Assembly: GCA_012270995.1 (NCBI GenBank)
Contig: JAAXHG010000087.1
Coordinates: forward strand, 1-56,697
DNA from: Vicinamibacteraceae bacterium
GTDB lineage: Bacteria > Acidobacteriota > Thermoanaerobaculia > Multivoradales > Multivoraceae
Direction of reading: 5' to 3'
DNA length: 56,697 nucleotides
In this document: positions 49,501-55,729 of the stretch, piece by piece
Layout of the letters: the number at the start of each line of letters is the position of its first letter
Position numbering within the stretch: the first letter of the stretch is position 1
The notes under the pieces: generated by a model
What the model was told of the DNA's origin: nothing
Seen by the model: only the letters and a program-made list of their open reading frames with translations
Databases searched by the model: none
Made by a program: the position numbers and the translations under genes

Positions 49501-51224
49501 CCCATCGCCGCGTTCAGCGAATGGCGCAACAGCAGGTGAACCGACTCGCGCGCGATCACGTTGTCCTCGCGCGCCTCGCTGGCGATCGAGCGCAGGTGCT
49601 GGAAGATGTGGTCGTAGAGCCGGTCGAAGCAGATGAAGTTCTCGCACTCGCGCTGGAACAGCCGAAGTAGCCGCGGCTGGAGGATCACGTCGAGCACCGT
49701 GAGGTCGGCGGGCTGGGAACCGTCGCCACGCTCGGAGGCCGGGTTCTCTCCTTCGAGGCCTTCCTCCTCTACCGTCCGCATGACCGTGAGCAGGCGCCCG
49801 AAGTTGTCCTCCGCCCCGTCCTTCCACTGGTTGTACAGATGGAAGCCGTACTCCAGCAGCAGTTCGGCCCGGGCGCGGTTGAAGTGGTACTCGCGGCTGC
49901 CGAGCAGGAAGGACGCGAGCCGGCCCCGTCCTTCGTGGAGCGAGTCGCGCGCGGCCGCGTAGCGCTTGTAGGTCCGGCTCAGAACGTCGTCGTAGCGAAC
50001 CGCCAGCGGGTTGTCGAGCCAGCGCTCGAACGAAACCTTGCGCTGCCGTTCGCGGCGCGCCCGGGCCCCTCCGGCGGGCACTTCGGCCGCGGCCAGGCGG
50101 CCGTAGCTCGACACCGTGGTCGAGCTCAGGCGGCGTCGCAGTCCCAGGTAGCGCAGGTAGCGGAACGCGACGCCGAACACGTTCGCCTGCTCCGCCGGGC
50201 TGTGCAGGCGCGACAGGGAAGCGACTTCCTCGAGCACGGAGAGACTGTGGGACGGATCGACGTACCGTCGCGTGTTGCGGCGGTAGTGCTCGAACACGGC
50301 CGGTTCGTGGCGCACGAACAGCTTCGCGCGTTGCTCCACCAGCGCGATCGACGTGGTGACGGCGGCCTCGAAACAGGCCAGCCGGTCACCCCCCTCGCCG
50401 GGAACGAAGTCGATGACGCCGTCGAGATAGCCCTGCTCGTGAAGCTCGTAGGCCGAAACGCCGACCGCCTTCGCGCACTCTTCCCAGGACAGGTCGTAGC
50501 GGCGCACGATGTTCGCCAAGCCGCGCGGCTGGATCGTGTTGAACACGCCGTCCCGCACCGACAGCAGGACGTTCGTCGTGGCGAGAGGAATCGCGCCGCC
50601 GGAGTAACCGTTGCCGAGCACGACGCCGACCGTCGGCGCGTGAAGCTGCGCCATCTCGGCGATCAGCCGCGAGATCGAGTGGGCCTGATTGCCGCGGTTC
50701 GCCTCCTCGCCGGCGTCCGCGCCGGGCGTGTCCATCAGGGCAACGATCGGCAGCGCTCGACCCGCGAAGGAACGAATGACATCAACCGCCAGCTCGTGGT
50801 GGTCCGGCATCCACGCGCCGTTCCGCACCGAGCGTTCCTGCGCCAACACGCCGAAGCGCCGTCGGTGGCCTTCGATCACGCTTTCGAACACGGCGGCGTA
50901 GAGCGGGCCATGGTTGCGCTCTTCAACCAGCTCCCAGCTCGTCGCGGCCAGCACCGCGCCGGCGCCGAGGCGACCCGGATCTTCGGCCGGGGCCACCGTT
51001 CGGCGAATGTACTCGTCGACCTCCAGCCGGGCGAGGCGCTTGAGCGTCTGGCGGATGCGCCGCTCGGAGATCAAGCCCCCGATGCGCGCACCGCCGTCGC
51101 CAGCCCGCCGGTCATCCGCCTCCGGAAACAGGGAAAACGCCCGAGCCCGCTGCTCCGCCTCGCGGAACAGCGGGTCGACATCGCCCCGCGAGGGCTCCGG
51201 CTGGCTCTGGAGCAGTATCGTCAT
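46563..51224 (-). CDS. Single-chain acyl-CoA carboxylase (CT-alpha, CT-beta, BC, BCCP)
   Basis: A 1553-residue biotin-dependent carboxylase. Residues about 90-300 match the AccA-type carboxyltransferase half (MDTPGADAGEEANRG, GNGYSGGAIPLATTN). Residues 300-720 are a helical region I cannot assign. Residues 720-960 match the AccD-type half (CFISSGGMLTKEGAGALF, FGYGDCTGGAQASL, SGTNMPFAGQIVV) without its zinc ribbon. Residues 975-1440 are biotin carboxylase (GGGGKGIRRVD, FMEMNTRLQVEHPVTE). Residues 1460-1553 are the biotinyl domain with EAMK (K1503). It would make malonyl-CoA or a methylmalonyl-type product from acyl-CoA, ATP and bicarbonate. The BC N-terminus reads ALIHARGCTA instead of the usual IANRGEIA. 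TAGACT at 51236-51241 lies very close to the ATG. Confidence 0.88.
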   Translation of the reverse strand: MTILLQSQPEPSRGDVDPLFREAEQRARAFSLFPEADDRRAGDGGARIGGLISERRIRQTLKRLARLEVDEYIRRTVAPAEDPGRLGAGAVLAATSWELVEERNHGPLYAAVFESVIEGHRRRFGVLAQERSVRNGAWMPDHHELAVDVIRSFAGRALPIVALMDTPGADAGEEANRGNQAHSISRLIAEMAQLHAPTVGVVLGNGYSGGAIPLATTNVLLSVRDGVFNTIQPRGLANIVRRYDLSWEECAKAVGVSAYELHEQGYLDGVIDFVPGEGGDRLACFEAAVTTSIALVEQRAKLFVRHEPAVFEHYRRNTRRYVDPSHSLSVLEEVASLSRLHSPAEQANVFGVAFRYLRYLGLRRRLSSTTVSSYGRLAAAEVPAGGARARRERQRKVSFERWLDNPLAVRYDDVLSRTYKRYAAARDSLHEGRGRLASFLLGSREYHFNRARAELLLEYGFHLYNQWKDGAEDNFGRLLTVMRTVEEEGLEGENPASERGDGSQPADLTVLDVILQPRLLRLFQRECENFICFDRLYDHIFQHLRSIASEAREDNVIARESVHLLLRHSLNAAMGELTAGLEGDAAEEAEARLRRQFRSWLRHFSRHPRRGRLLKAVAEWKRLQMPRISEPLFGLVTFLFERLLPNFYEDEQGIRGYDGRISPRNIGIKDFWNRLDAAYRDLLLEDVLAEQKRNTPRRPQAILDRFFQDVQEIEADRMTADPVSFPGLRVSIERALEQGVTPCGTVAALARIRTGAPADGEDGGAAGNRVGVLVSNLAFQAGSFDMASAEKFCKLLLRCAEERLPVVCFISSGGMLTKEGAGALFSMSIVNDRITRFVRDNDLPVICFGYGDCTGGAQASLVTHPLVQTWYFSGTNMPFAGQIVVPSHLPMASTLSNYLSEVGGAMHGLVEHPFGEELDEQLRQIDSQIPVPEDTVDAVLKRLLQEERRVEFLTARLRRQEAAEVHEPAPLVAPRQVQRALIHARGCTAVKLVRVAQRAGVEVILVQSDPDVDSPAATMLRERDTLVCIGGSTPDESYLNAHSVIRIAEREGADALHPGIGFLSESASFADLCRSHGLNFIGPTGDAMRRMGNKSNAIQTAVQVGVPVVPGSEGILTDADTALAVAEQVGFPVMLKAVHGGGGKGIRRVDRAEDFREAFAQIRVEAESAFGNADCYLEKCVVSLRHVEVQVLCDQHGTVRVLGLRDCSVQRNNQKLIEESGSTALPEALRDESFRYAAAIAAEIGYVGAGTVEFIFDLEDRKLYFMEMNTRLQVEHPVTEAVSGTDIVKAQFDIAGGARIADEPVAEDGYAMEVRINAERASLSAEGIVLLPSPGTVTRCDFPRREDIDVLATIETGAVVSPYYDSLVAQVVCRGRDRADTIDRLVSYLEEVAIEGVCTNLPLLRRVLSDEQFRSGDYDTRFLADFLDRISGDELVDEVERFAGVGRNVDRADIEIEGSDELKVKAPSGGLFYAAASPNDPPFVRAGDIVSREKTLCLIEAMKLFRSVSLASLDAGAELFSGHSRYEVTRVNAANGQVVNQGDLLFVVRPAGD

Positions 51225-51235
51225 ACAAACTGCGT

Positions 51236-51241
51236 AGTCTA
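51236..51241 (-). promoter_or_regulatory. Candidate -10 box (TAGACT) of the carboxylase gene
   Basis: TAGACT on the minus strand lies 11 bases before the ATG at 51224. Normal spacing would place the transcript start only about 5 nt before the start codon. This is the third occurrence of the hexamer in a promoter position in the window. Confidence 0.4.
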
Positions 51242-51322
51242 CCCGCTCCCCGGGCGGTAAAGGACCGGCAACGTGTAACTTGGCCGAATCCGGGCGCTAT
51301 TCCTGGGCGCCCGCAATGAGGC

Positions 51323-52246
51323 TCAGTTTCCCCGTTCCTCGGCCCGGGTCGGACCGATCTCCTGCAGTGTCGCCAGGCTGGGAGCGACCATCACCCGTGC
51401 CGCCGTCTCCTCGTAAGCCGCATACATCGAGGGCAGCTTCTCCCGCAGCTCCTCCTGGTCGCGAATCGTCCATTCCTCTTCCCACACGGGGCCGTAGGGC
51501 GCCTGGAGGTTCCAGGCCGTCGTGATGAACCAGTACGCGAACTCCTGCATCTGGACCCGGAAACGGACCTCCTCGTCCTCAAAGTCGGCGTACTGGTCCA
51601 TCTGGTAGTAGCCCTCCTCCGCGGCCTTCGCCATCGCCTTCGCCAGTTCCGAGTCCTCGGCGATGCCCCACACCTCCGGGAACGTGTAGTGCAGGCCGAT
51701 GTCCGTCACGTAGTGGAGGATGTGCTCGACCACCTCCATCACCTGGCCCTGGGGAACGTCCTGCATGATCACGTCGCAGACCGAGTTGTCGCGCTCGATC
51801 GCCGCCCACCGCTCGTCGGTTTCGTCCATGAAGCTGTAGTCGTACCCGAGCGGAACCGGGATCAGAGCGTTGTAGCGATAGTGGTTCGCGAGCACTTCGC
51901 GCTGCAGCTCGGCGTCGAGCCCGGCGTCCCGCGGAAACGACTCGGCGATCGTCCTCGCGACGAGGCGCATGAAGTCGTCCGAGATGTCGTCGCGGGCGGC
52001 GAGCTTGAGGCCGTGCACCTGCAGCTCCTTCGTGAACGGCGGCAGTGCGTCGGTGCGTACCACGTCGCCGCGCAGGTAGACGTCGTCGGGGACTTCTCCT
52101 TTCGGGTCGAGCAGGATGCAGCCGCCGAGATGGGTCGGTGCGGCGTCGGCTGACGCAGTTCCACCGCCATCGGCGCCTTGTCGGTCACCGCACGCCGCGA
52201 TCAAGAGCAGGAGCCACGGGAGCGCGAGCGGCAATCGTCTGTTCAT
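51323..52246 (-). CDS. Lipoprotein of unknown function
   Basis: A 307-residue protein. The N-terminus MNRRLPLALPWLLLLIAACGD has a lipobox (IAAC), so it should be cleaved at and lipidated on C19. The mature part is acidic and helical with many aromatic residues (YNALIPVPLGYDYSFMDET, VEHILHYVTDIGLHYTFPE, EFAYWFITTAWNLQAPYGPVWEEEW). I do not recognise a family. It ends 98 bp before the carboxylase and may be transcribed ahead of it. Confidence 0.65.
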   Translation of the reverse strand: MNRRLPLALPWLLLLIAACGDRQGADGGGTASADAAPTHLGGCILLDPKGEVPDDVYLRGDVVRTDALPPFTKELQVHGLKLAARDDISDDFMRLVARTIAESFPRDAGLDAELQREVLANHYRYNALIPVPLGYDYSFMDETDERWAAIERDNSVCDVIMQDVPQGQVMEVVEHILHYVTDIGLHYTFPEVWGIAEDSELAKAMAKAAEEGYYQMDQYADFEDEEVRFRVQMQEFAYWFITTAWNLQAPYGPVWEEEWTIRDQEELREKLPSMYAAYEETAARVMVAPSLATLQEIGPTRAEERGN

Positions 52247-52407
52247 CGGACACCTCCAAGCAAGAACCGTGAGTCTACGTCAAGGCCAGCAGCGACCTCC
52301 GTTGAAACGACCCATCGGACCGTCGGAGCACTGGTCGGTCGAGGCGAATCGCGTCGAGCCCGCTTGACGTCGCGCTTGAAGCGCGATGAGCGGACCGGAA
52401 CCAGCAC
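52243..52407 (-). pseudogene. Truncated YafQ/RelE-like toxin remnant
   Basis: From GTG 52407 the frame reads MLVPVRSSRFKRDVKRARR. This matches the N-terminal strand and helix of YafQ-type mRNA interferase toxins. After about 19 residues the similarity stops and the frame runs on as unrelated sequence to a stop at 52243, next to the lipoprotein start. Intact YafQ is about 90 residues. It begins 1 base after the stop of the antitoxin remnant, the normal antitoxin-toxin arrangement. Confidence 0.6.
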
Positions 52408-52408
52408 G

Positions 52409-52666
52409 TCAGATAGCGAGATCGCGGAACAGTTCGTCGGCGGTGTCGAAGCGGCGGCCTCCGCCGCTCTCAAGTTCCTCCATCGCCTCAACGGTGGCGC
52501 GGCGCGGCGCCTGCACCGCGAAGGGTAGCCGTTTTCACTCGGCGACGCGCACGAGGAGCAGGCGAATCGCGTCGGAGACCGACAGCCCCATCTCCCGCAG
52601 CGCCTCGGTTGCGCGCTCCTTGGTCGCGCTGTCGATCCGAGCTCTCACTACCGTGTCCGCGTTCAT
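52409..52666 (-). pseudogene. RelB/DinJ-family antitoxin interrupted by an in-frame stop
   Basis: From ATG 52666 the frame reads MNADTVVRARIDSATKERA then TEALREMGLSVSDAIRLLLVRVAE. This is the RelB/DinJ ribbon-helix-helix half, and it meets TGA at 52535-52537 after 43 codons. The same frame continues without interruption as KRLPFAVQAP, then ATVEAMEELESGGGRRFDT and ADELFRDLAI to a stop at 52409. That is the normal C-terminal half of the family; the full length would be 85 codons. A GGAGG ribosome binding site precedes the ATG. The DNA-binding half could still be made. Confidence 0.75.
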
Positions 52667-52681
52667 TCGACTGCGACCTCC

Positions 52682-52706
52682 CGTGTAGCTCTAACGTAGC
52701 TACACG
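52682..52706. promoter_or_regulatory. Palindromic operator upstream of the DinJ-like antitoxin remnant
   Basis: A perfect 9-bp inverted repeat, CGTGTAGCT and AGCTACACG, is separated by 7 bases. It lies 16 bp before the antitoxin ATG at 52666 (minus strand). Its place and form match the autoregulatory site of a DinJ-type module. It has survived although both genes are damaged. Confidence 0.6.
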
Positions 52707-52737
52707 CACGGCCGACGTCAAGCCAGAGACGTACGAC

Positions 52738-52945
52738 GACGTACGACGAGTTCCCCGGCCTACTGGCCGAGTGAGACCGGAGGTAGTCGACCTTGGCGCG
52801 GGAGCGCTTCGGCGGAGGATGGACCAATCGAACTGGGTCGAGCGCCTCGACCTTGTGTACGGGGACGAGAGTTGGCAGGGCCTCTATCGGCCCGATCGCC
52901 AACAGAAGCTCTTGGGATCCCGCGATTCCGAGCTCCCTGGGGTAC
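52738..52945 (+). pseudogene. Remnant of a DUF5131-TcmP gene pair
   Basis: TACGACGAGTTCCCC near 52746 repeats the end of the DUF5131 gene (near 54818). The frame at 52793 reads MARERFGGGWT, the first residues of TcmP (MARERFGGAWT). Right after it, in another frame, comes WVERLDLVYGDESW then QGLYRPDRQQKL, matching TcmP residues 179-205 (WVKRLNHVYGDDSW). About 165 codons between these parts are gone and the C-terminus is missing. It is a decayed second copy of the pair found intact at 54117-55702. Confidence 0.75.
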
Positions 52946-52957
52946 TCTGGACCGGCC

Positions 52958-53614
52958 ATGAACGTATTCATCTACTGGGACAACTCCAACATCTACCATG
53001 AGGCCCAACGCCTTGCCGATGAAAGGGAGGGCACGCCGGGGGCCCGCTACCTCATCCGCGTCCACTTCGACAATCTGCTGCGGCTGGCTCACGCTGACCG
53101 TCCGATGGAGAGGGCCGTGGCCGCCGGTTCGATCCCGCCCGAAATGAAGCAACTCTGGAACCGTATGGAGAACCGAGGCGTGGAGGTCAACCTGTACGAC
53201 CGCGGCACGAGCGGCCTGGGCGAACAGGGCGTACCCGACCAGTGGTTGCAGCTTCGAATGATGGAGGACGGCCTCGATTACAACGGCAACCCCGGAATCG
53301 TCGTGCTGCTGACGGGCGACGGCGCCGGCTACGCGCGGGGCAGAGGGTTCCACAGTGCGCTGGCGCGGCTGCAGCAACGAGGCTGGCCGGTGGAGGTGTT
53401 GTCGTGGGCGCACTCATGCAACCGCGGGATGCGCACGTGGGCGGAAACCAACGGCGTCTTCATCGCTCTCGACGACTACTACGACGCGATCACTCTCCGG
53501 GAACCGTCCCGGCCCGGCTACGAGTTCGCACCGCGACGCGACGCGACCAGGGACTCTTGGACTTGTCGTCGCGACCGAGGGCAACGGGCCAGTCATAGCG
53601 TCGAGGTCAGATGA
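52958..53614 (+). CDS. NYN-domain (PIN-like) putative ribonuclease
   Basis: A 218-residue protein from ATG 52958. It opens with FIYWDNSNIYHEAQ, the NYN signature with catalytic aspartate D8. DQWLQLRMMEDGLDY and IVVLLTGDGAGYARG supply further acidic residues, followed by GWPVEVLSWAHSCNRGMR and the closing strand GVFIALDDYYDAI. NYN domains are metal-dependent RNases related to PIN and are found in RNA decay and phage defence. The last 25 residues are basic and unconserved and may be read-through. It sits between the TcmP remnant and a methyltransferase remnant on the other strand. Confidence 0.78.
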   Translation: MNVFIYWDNSNIYHEAQRLADEREGTPGARYLIRVHFDNLLRLAHADRPMERAVAAGSIPPEMKQLWNRMENRGVEVNLYDRGTSGLGEQGVPDQWLQLRMMEDGLDYNGNPGIVVLLTGDGAGYARGRGFHSALARLQQRGWPVEVLSWAHSCNRGMRTWAETNGVFIALDDYYDAITLREPSRPGYEFAPRRDATRDSWTCRRDRGQRASHSVEVR

Positions 53615-53722
53615 GCCCGGTCGCGGCTGCCAGGTCGGGCGGCACTCCGCGGGTCAGTCGATCGAAGGCCCGCGGAACCCAGCGCGATGTCCGGTACTCC
53701 CGGAGGCTCTGAGTTCGTGCTG
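53607..53722 (-). pseudogene. C-terminal remnant of a DNA methyltransferase (second copy)
   Basis: On the minus strand HELRA is followed, after a one-base frame change, by LREYRTSRWVPRAFDRLTRG and a stop at 53607. This matches the end of the methyltransferase at 55730 (HELKAFGEYRTSRYV, LQAFDQLTRG). Nothing of the preceding 200 residues is recognisable. It faces the NYN gene, as the better copy faces TcmP. Confidence 0.75.
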
Positions 53723-54040
53723 GTCTCTTGCGGCGGTATCCCGGGCGGCATCTCCTGATCCATGGGCGGGATCTCCTTGGGCACTTCGAGGACAGGGAGA
53801 CAGCGGTCGCTTCCGGCTATCGGCGCTTTGGCGTCGGGCCGTTCCTCGTCCGCCAAAGCGGCGAAGGCACGATCGAACTGTCGGCGCCCGCGCTGACCCT
53901 CGGGATAGCTCTCGTTGACGATTCCGGCGCTTCGCTTCGGTAGCGCAATCGCTGCCGATGGAGACGGCGAGCAGCGGGAGATCCCGCCGGCGGTGCATCT
54001 GCGCCAGCGCGGGCCGATCGTTTCGGTTGGCCGCTCACCC
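53723..54040. other. No confident gene; possible decayed coding sequence
   Basis: About 320 bp without a gene I can name. A minus-strand frame reads IVNESYPEGQRGRRQFDRAF then AALADEERPDAKAP and looks protein-like, and another frame upstream reads RPALAQMHRRRDLPLLAVSIG. Neither matched a family from memory. Since both neighbours are remnants, this is most likely decayed coding DNA. Confidence 0.3.
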
Positions 54041-54069
54041 TTGATTTACGCCCTTTTTCCGCTTACTGT
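54041..54069 (+). promoter_or_regulatory. Candidate promoter of the DUF5131-TcmP operon
   Basis: TTGATT (54041-54046), a 17-bp spacer and TACTGT (54064-54069) lie in an unusually AT-rich stretch. Transcription would start near 54076, about 40 nt before ATG 54117. A GGAGG ribosome binding site stands 6 bases before the ATG. Confidence 0.5.
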
Positions 54070-54116
54070 TCAGCTCGCCAAAGGAACCTGACGGTCAACT
54101 GCAAGCGGAGGCCGCG

Positions 54117-54857
54117 ATGGCCGACAAGAGCACGATCGAGTGGACCGACGCCACCTGGAATCCCGTGCTCGGATGCACGAAGGTCAGCGCCGGCTGCGCC
54201 CATTGCTACGCGGAGCGATTCACGGAACGCTTCCGCGGCGTGCCGGGACACCCCTTCGAGCAGGGCTTCGATGTCCGCCTCGTTCCGGCGAAGCTCGACC
54301 AGCCGCGGCGCTGGAGGCAACCGCGCCGCATCTTCGTGAACTCGATGAGCGACCTGTTCCACCCGCGGGTTCCGGCGTCATACATTGCGGAGGTCGGGCA
54401 CGTGATGAGCAGCACCCGGCGGCACACCTTCCAGGTGCTCACGAAACGCCACGACCGCATGCGTCGGCTCTTGAACGACGAGTTGTCGTGGATGGCCAGG
54501 CTCCCGAACGTCTGGTACGGCGTAAGCGTGGAGAACCGCCGCCAAGGACTGCCCCGTCTCGACGCTTTGCGGGAAACACCGGCCACCATGCGCTTCGCCT
54601 CCGTCGAACCCTTGCTCGAGGACCTGGGCGACTTCGACCTCGGCTCCATCGATTGGGTGATCGCCGGCGGCGAGAGCGGTCCGGGGGCCCGCCCGATGCG
54701 CGAGGACTGGGTCTTGGGCGTCCTCAATCAGTGCCGGAGGCAAGACGTGCCGTTCTTCTTCAAGCAGTGGGGCGGCACCCGCAAGAGTCGCAACGGCCGC
54801 CTGCTTCAGGGCAGAACGTACGACGAGTTCCCCCGTCAACTGGCCGGGCGAGGCTGA
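54117..54857 (+). CDS. DUF5131 (phage Gp37/Gp68-like) three-Cys-motif protein
   Basis: A 246-residue protein. It has IEWTDATWNPVLGCTKVSAGC with the three-cysteine motif C20-x6-C27-x2-C30, then ERFRGVPGHPFEQGFDVRL, RRIFVNSMSDLFHP, FQVLTKRHDRM, WYGVSVENRR, WVIAGGESGPGARPM and FFFKQWGG. These are the conserved blocks of DUF5131. The motif resembles a radical-SAM-type cluster site with a widened first spacing. The family is found in phages and mobile islands and is paired with TcmP. Its reaction is not known to me. TcmP begins 12 bases after its stop. Confidence 0.9.
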   Translation: MADKSTIEWTDATWNPVLGCTKVSAGCAHCYAERFTERFRGVPGHPFEQGFDVRLVPAKLDQPRRWRQPRRIFVNSMSDLFHPRVPASYIAEVGHVMSSTRRHTFQVLTKRHDRMRRLLNDELSWMARLPNVWYGVSVENRRQGLPRLDALRETPATMRFASVEPLLEDLGDFDLGSIDWVIAGGESGPGARPMREDWVLGVLNQCRRQDVPFFFKQWGGTRKSRNGRLLQGRTYDEFPRQLAGRG

Positions 54858-54868
54858 AGGTACGCCGG

Positions 54869-55702
54869 ATGGCCCGGGAGCGCTTCGGCGGCGCATGGAC
54901 CAAGGAGAAGCTCAAGGTCTTGCAGCGCTACCTTGAGGCGTACACGACCGCACTCAAGAAGCAGCCGTTCCAACTCTGGTACATCGACGCCTTCGCCGGC
55001 ACCGGCACTGTTCAGCTGCGGAGACCCGAGGACGGCGTCGACGAGTTCCTCGCCGGGTCCGCCAAGCGGGCCCTCGACGTGCAGGGACGGCCATTTGATC
55101 GGTTGATCTTCATCGAGAAAGACCCGAAGCGCTGCAGGGCCTTGGAGATGCTCCGGGCCGAACACCCCGGCCGGGACGTCAGAGTAGAGAACAACGAGGC
55201 GAACTCTTACCTCGCTGGGCTGGCGCCGCCACGGAACGTCCGGGGCGTTCTCTTCCTTGATCCCTTCGCCACCCAAGTTTCCATGAGCACGTTGAAGCAC
55301 ATAGCGACCCTGAAGTGTTTCGACACCTGGATTCTCTTCCCGGTGAGCGCCGTCGCACGACTGCTGCCGACGTCCCGTCAGCCGGACGATGTTTCGCCCT
55401 CGTGGGTCAAGCGACTGAATCATGTCTATGGTGACGACAGTTGGCGGAGTCTCTATGGTCCTGCAGCCCAAAAGAACCTCTGGCAGGCCGTCGAAACCAC
55501 ACGAGAGTCCGGCGTGGCTGAGTTGACCAGCATCTACCGGGCCCGCCTCTCGGAAGCCTTCGGCCGGAGACTCCTCGCAGATTCGGCGGAGCTCAAGAAC
55601 TCGCGCGGTTCCGTCCTCTTTGAACTCATCTTCAGCGTGGGCCATCCCAAGGGCATCCGCCCCGCGAAGAGCATTGCGGCACACCTCCTGAACAAGATCT
55701 GA
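54869..55702 (+). CDS. tcmP: Three-Cys-motif partner protein TcmP
   Basis: A 277-residue protein with a Rossmann methyltransferase-like core: IDAFAGTGTVQL (motif I, residues 39-50), IFIEKDPKRC (motif II), VENNEANSYL (motif III) and VLFLDPFATQVS (motif IV-like DPF, 131-133). The opening MARERFGGAWTKEKLKVLQRYL and WVKRLNHVYGDDSW are typical of the family. TcmP is named for always standing next to the three-Cys DUF5131 protein, which is the case here. It may modify nucleic acid or a protein using SAM, but this is inference. It looks full length and intact. Confidence 0.88.
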   Translation: MARERFGGAWTKEKLKVLQRYLEAYTTALKKQPFQLWYIDAFAGTGTVQLRRPEDGVDEFLAGSAKRALDVQGRPFDRLIFIEKDPKRCRALEMLRAEHPGRDVRVENNEANSYLAGLAPPRNVRGVLFLDPFATQVSMSTLKHIATLKCFDTWILFPVSAVARLLPTSRQPDDVSPSWVKRLNHVYGDDSWRSLYGPAAQKNLWQAVETTRESGVAELTSIYRARLSEAFGRRLLADSAELKNSRGSVLFELIFSVGHPKGIRPAKSIAAHLLNKI

Positions 55703-55729
55703 GCGGTACTCGACCCTTTCTCTCGCCGA

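Noticed and set aside
44784..49670. A 1628-codon open frame on the plus strand
   Set aside because: It runs antisense to the carboxylase and the genes beside it. Its product is rich in Arg, His, Asp and Val without motifs, as expected from the complement of high-GC codons; the minus-strand genes have clear domains.
52682..52706. Inverted repeat as a terminator
   Set aside because: There is no T-run on either side, and its position just before a DinJ-type start favours an operator.
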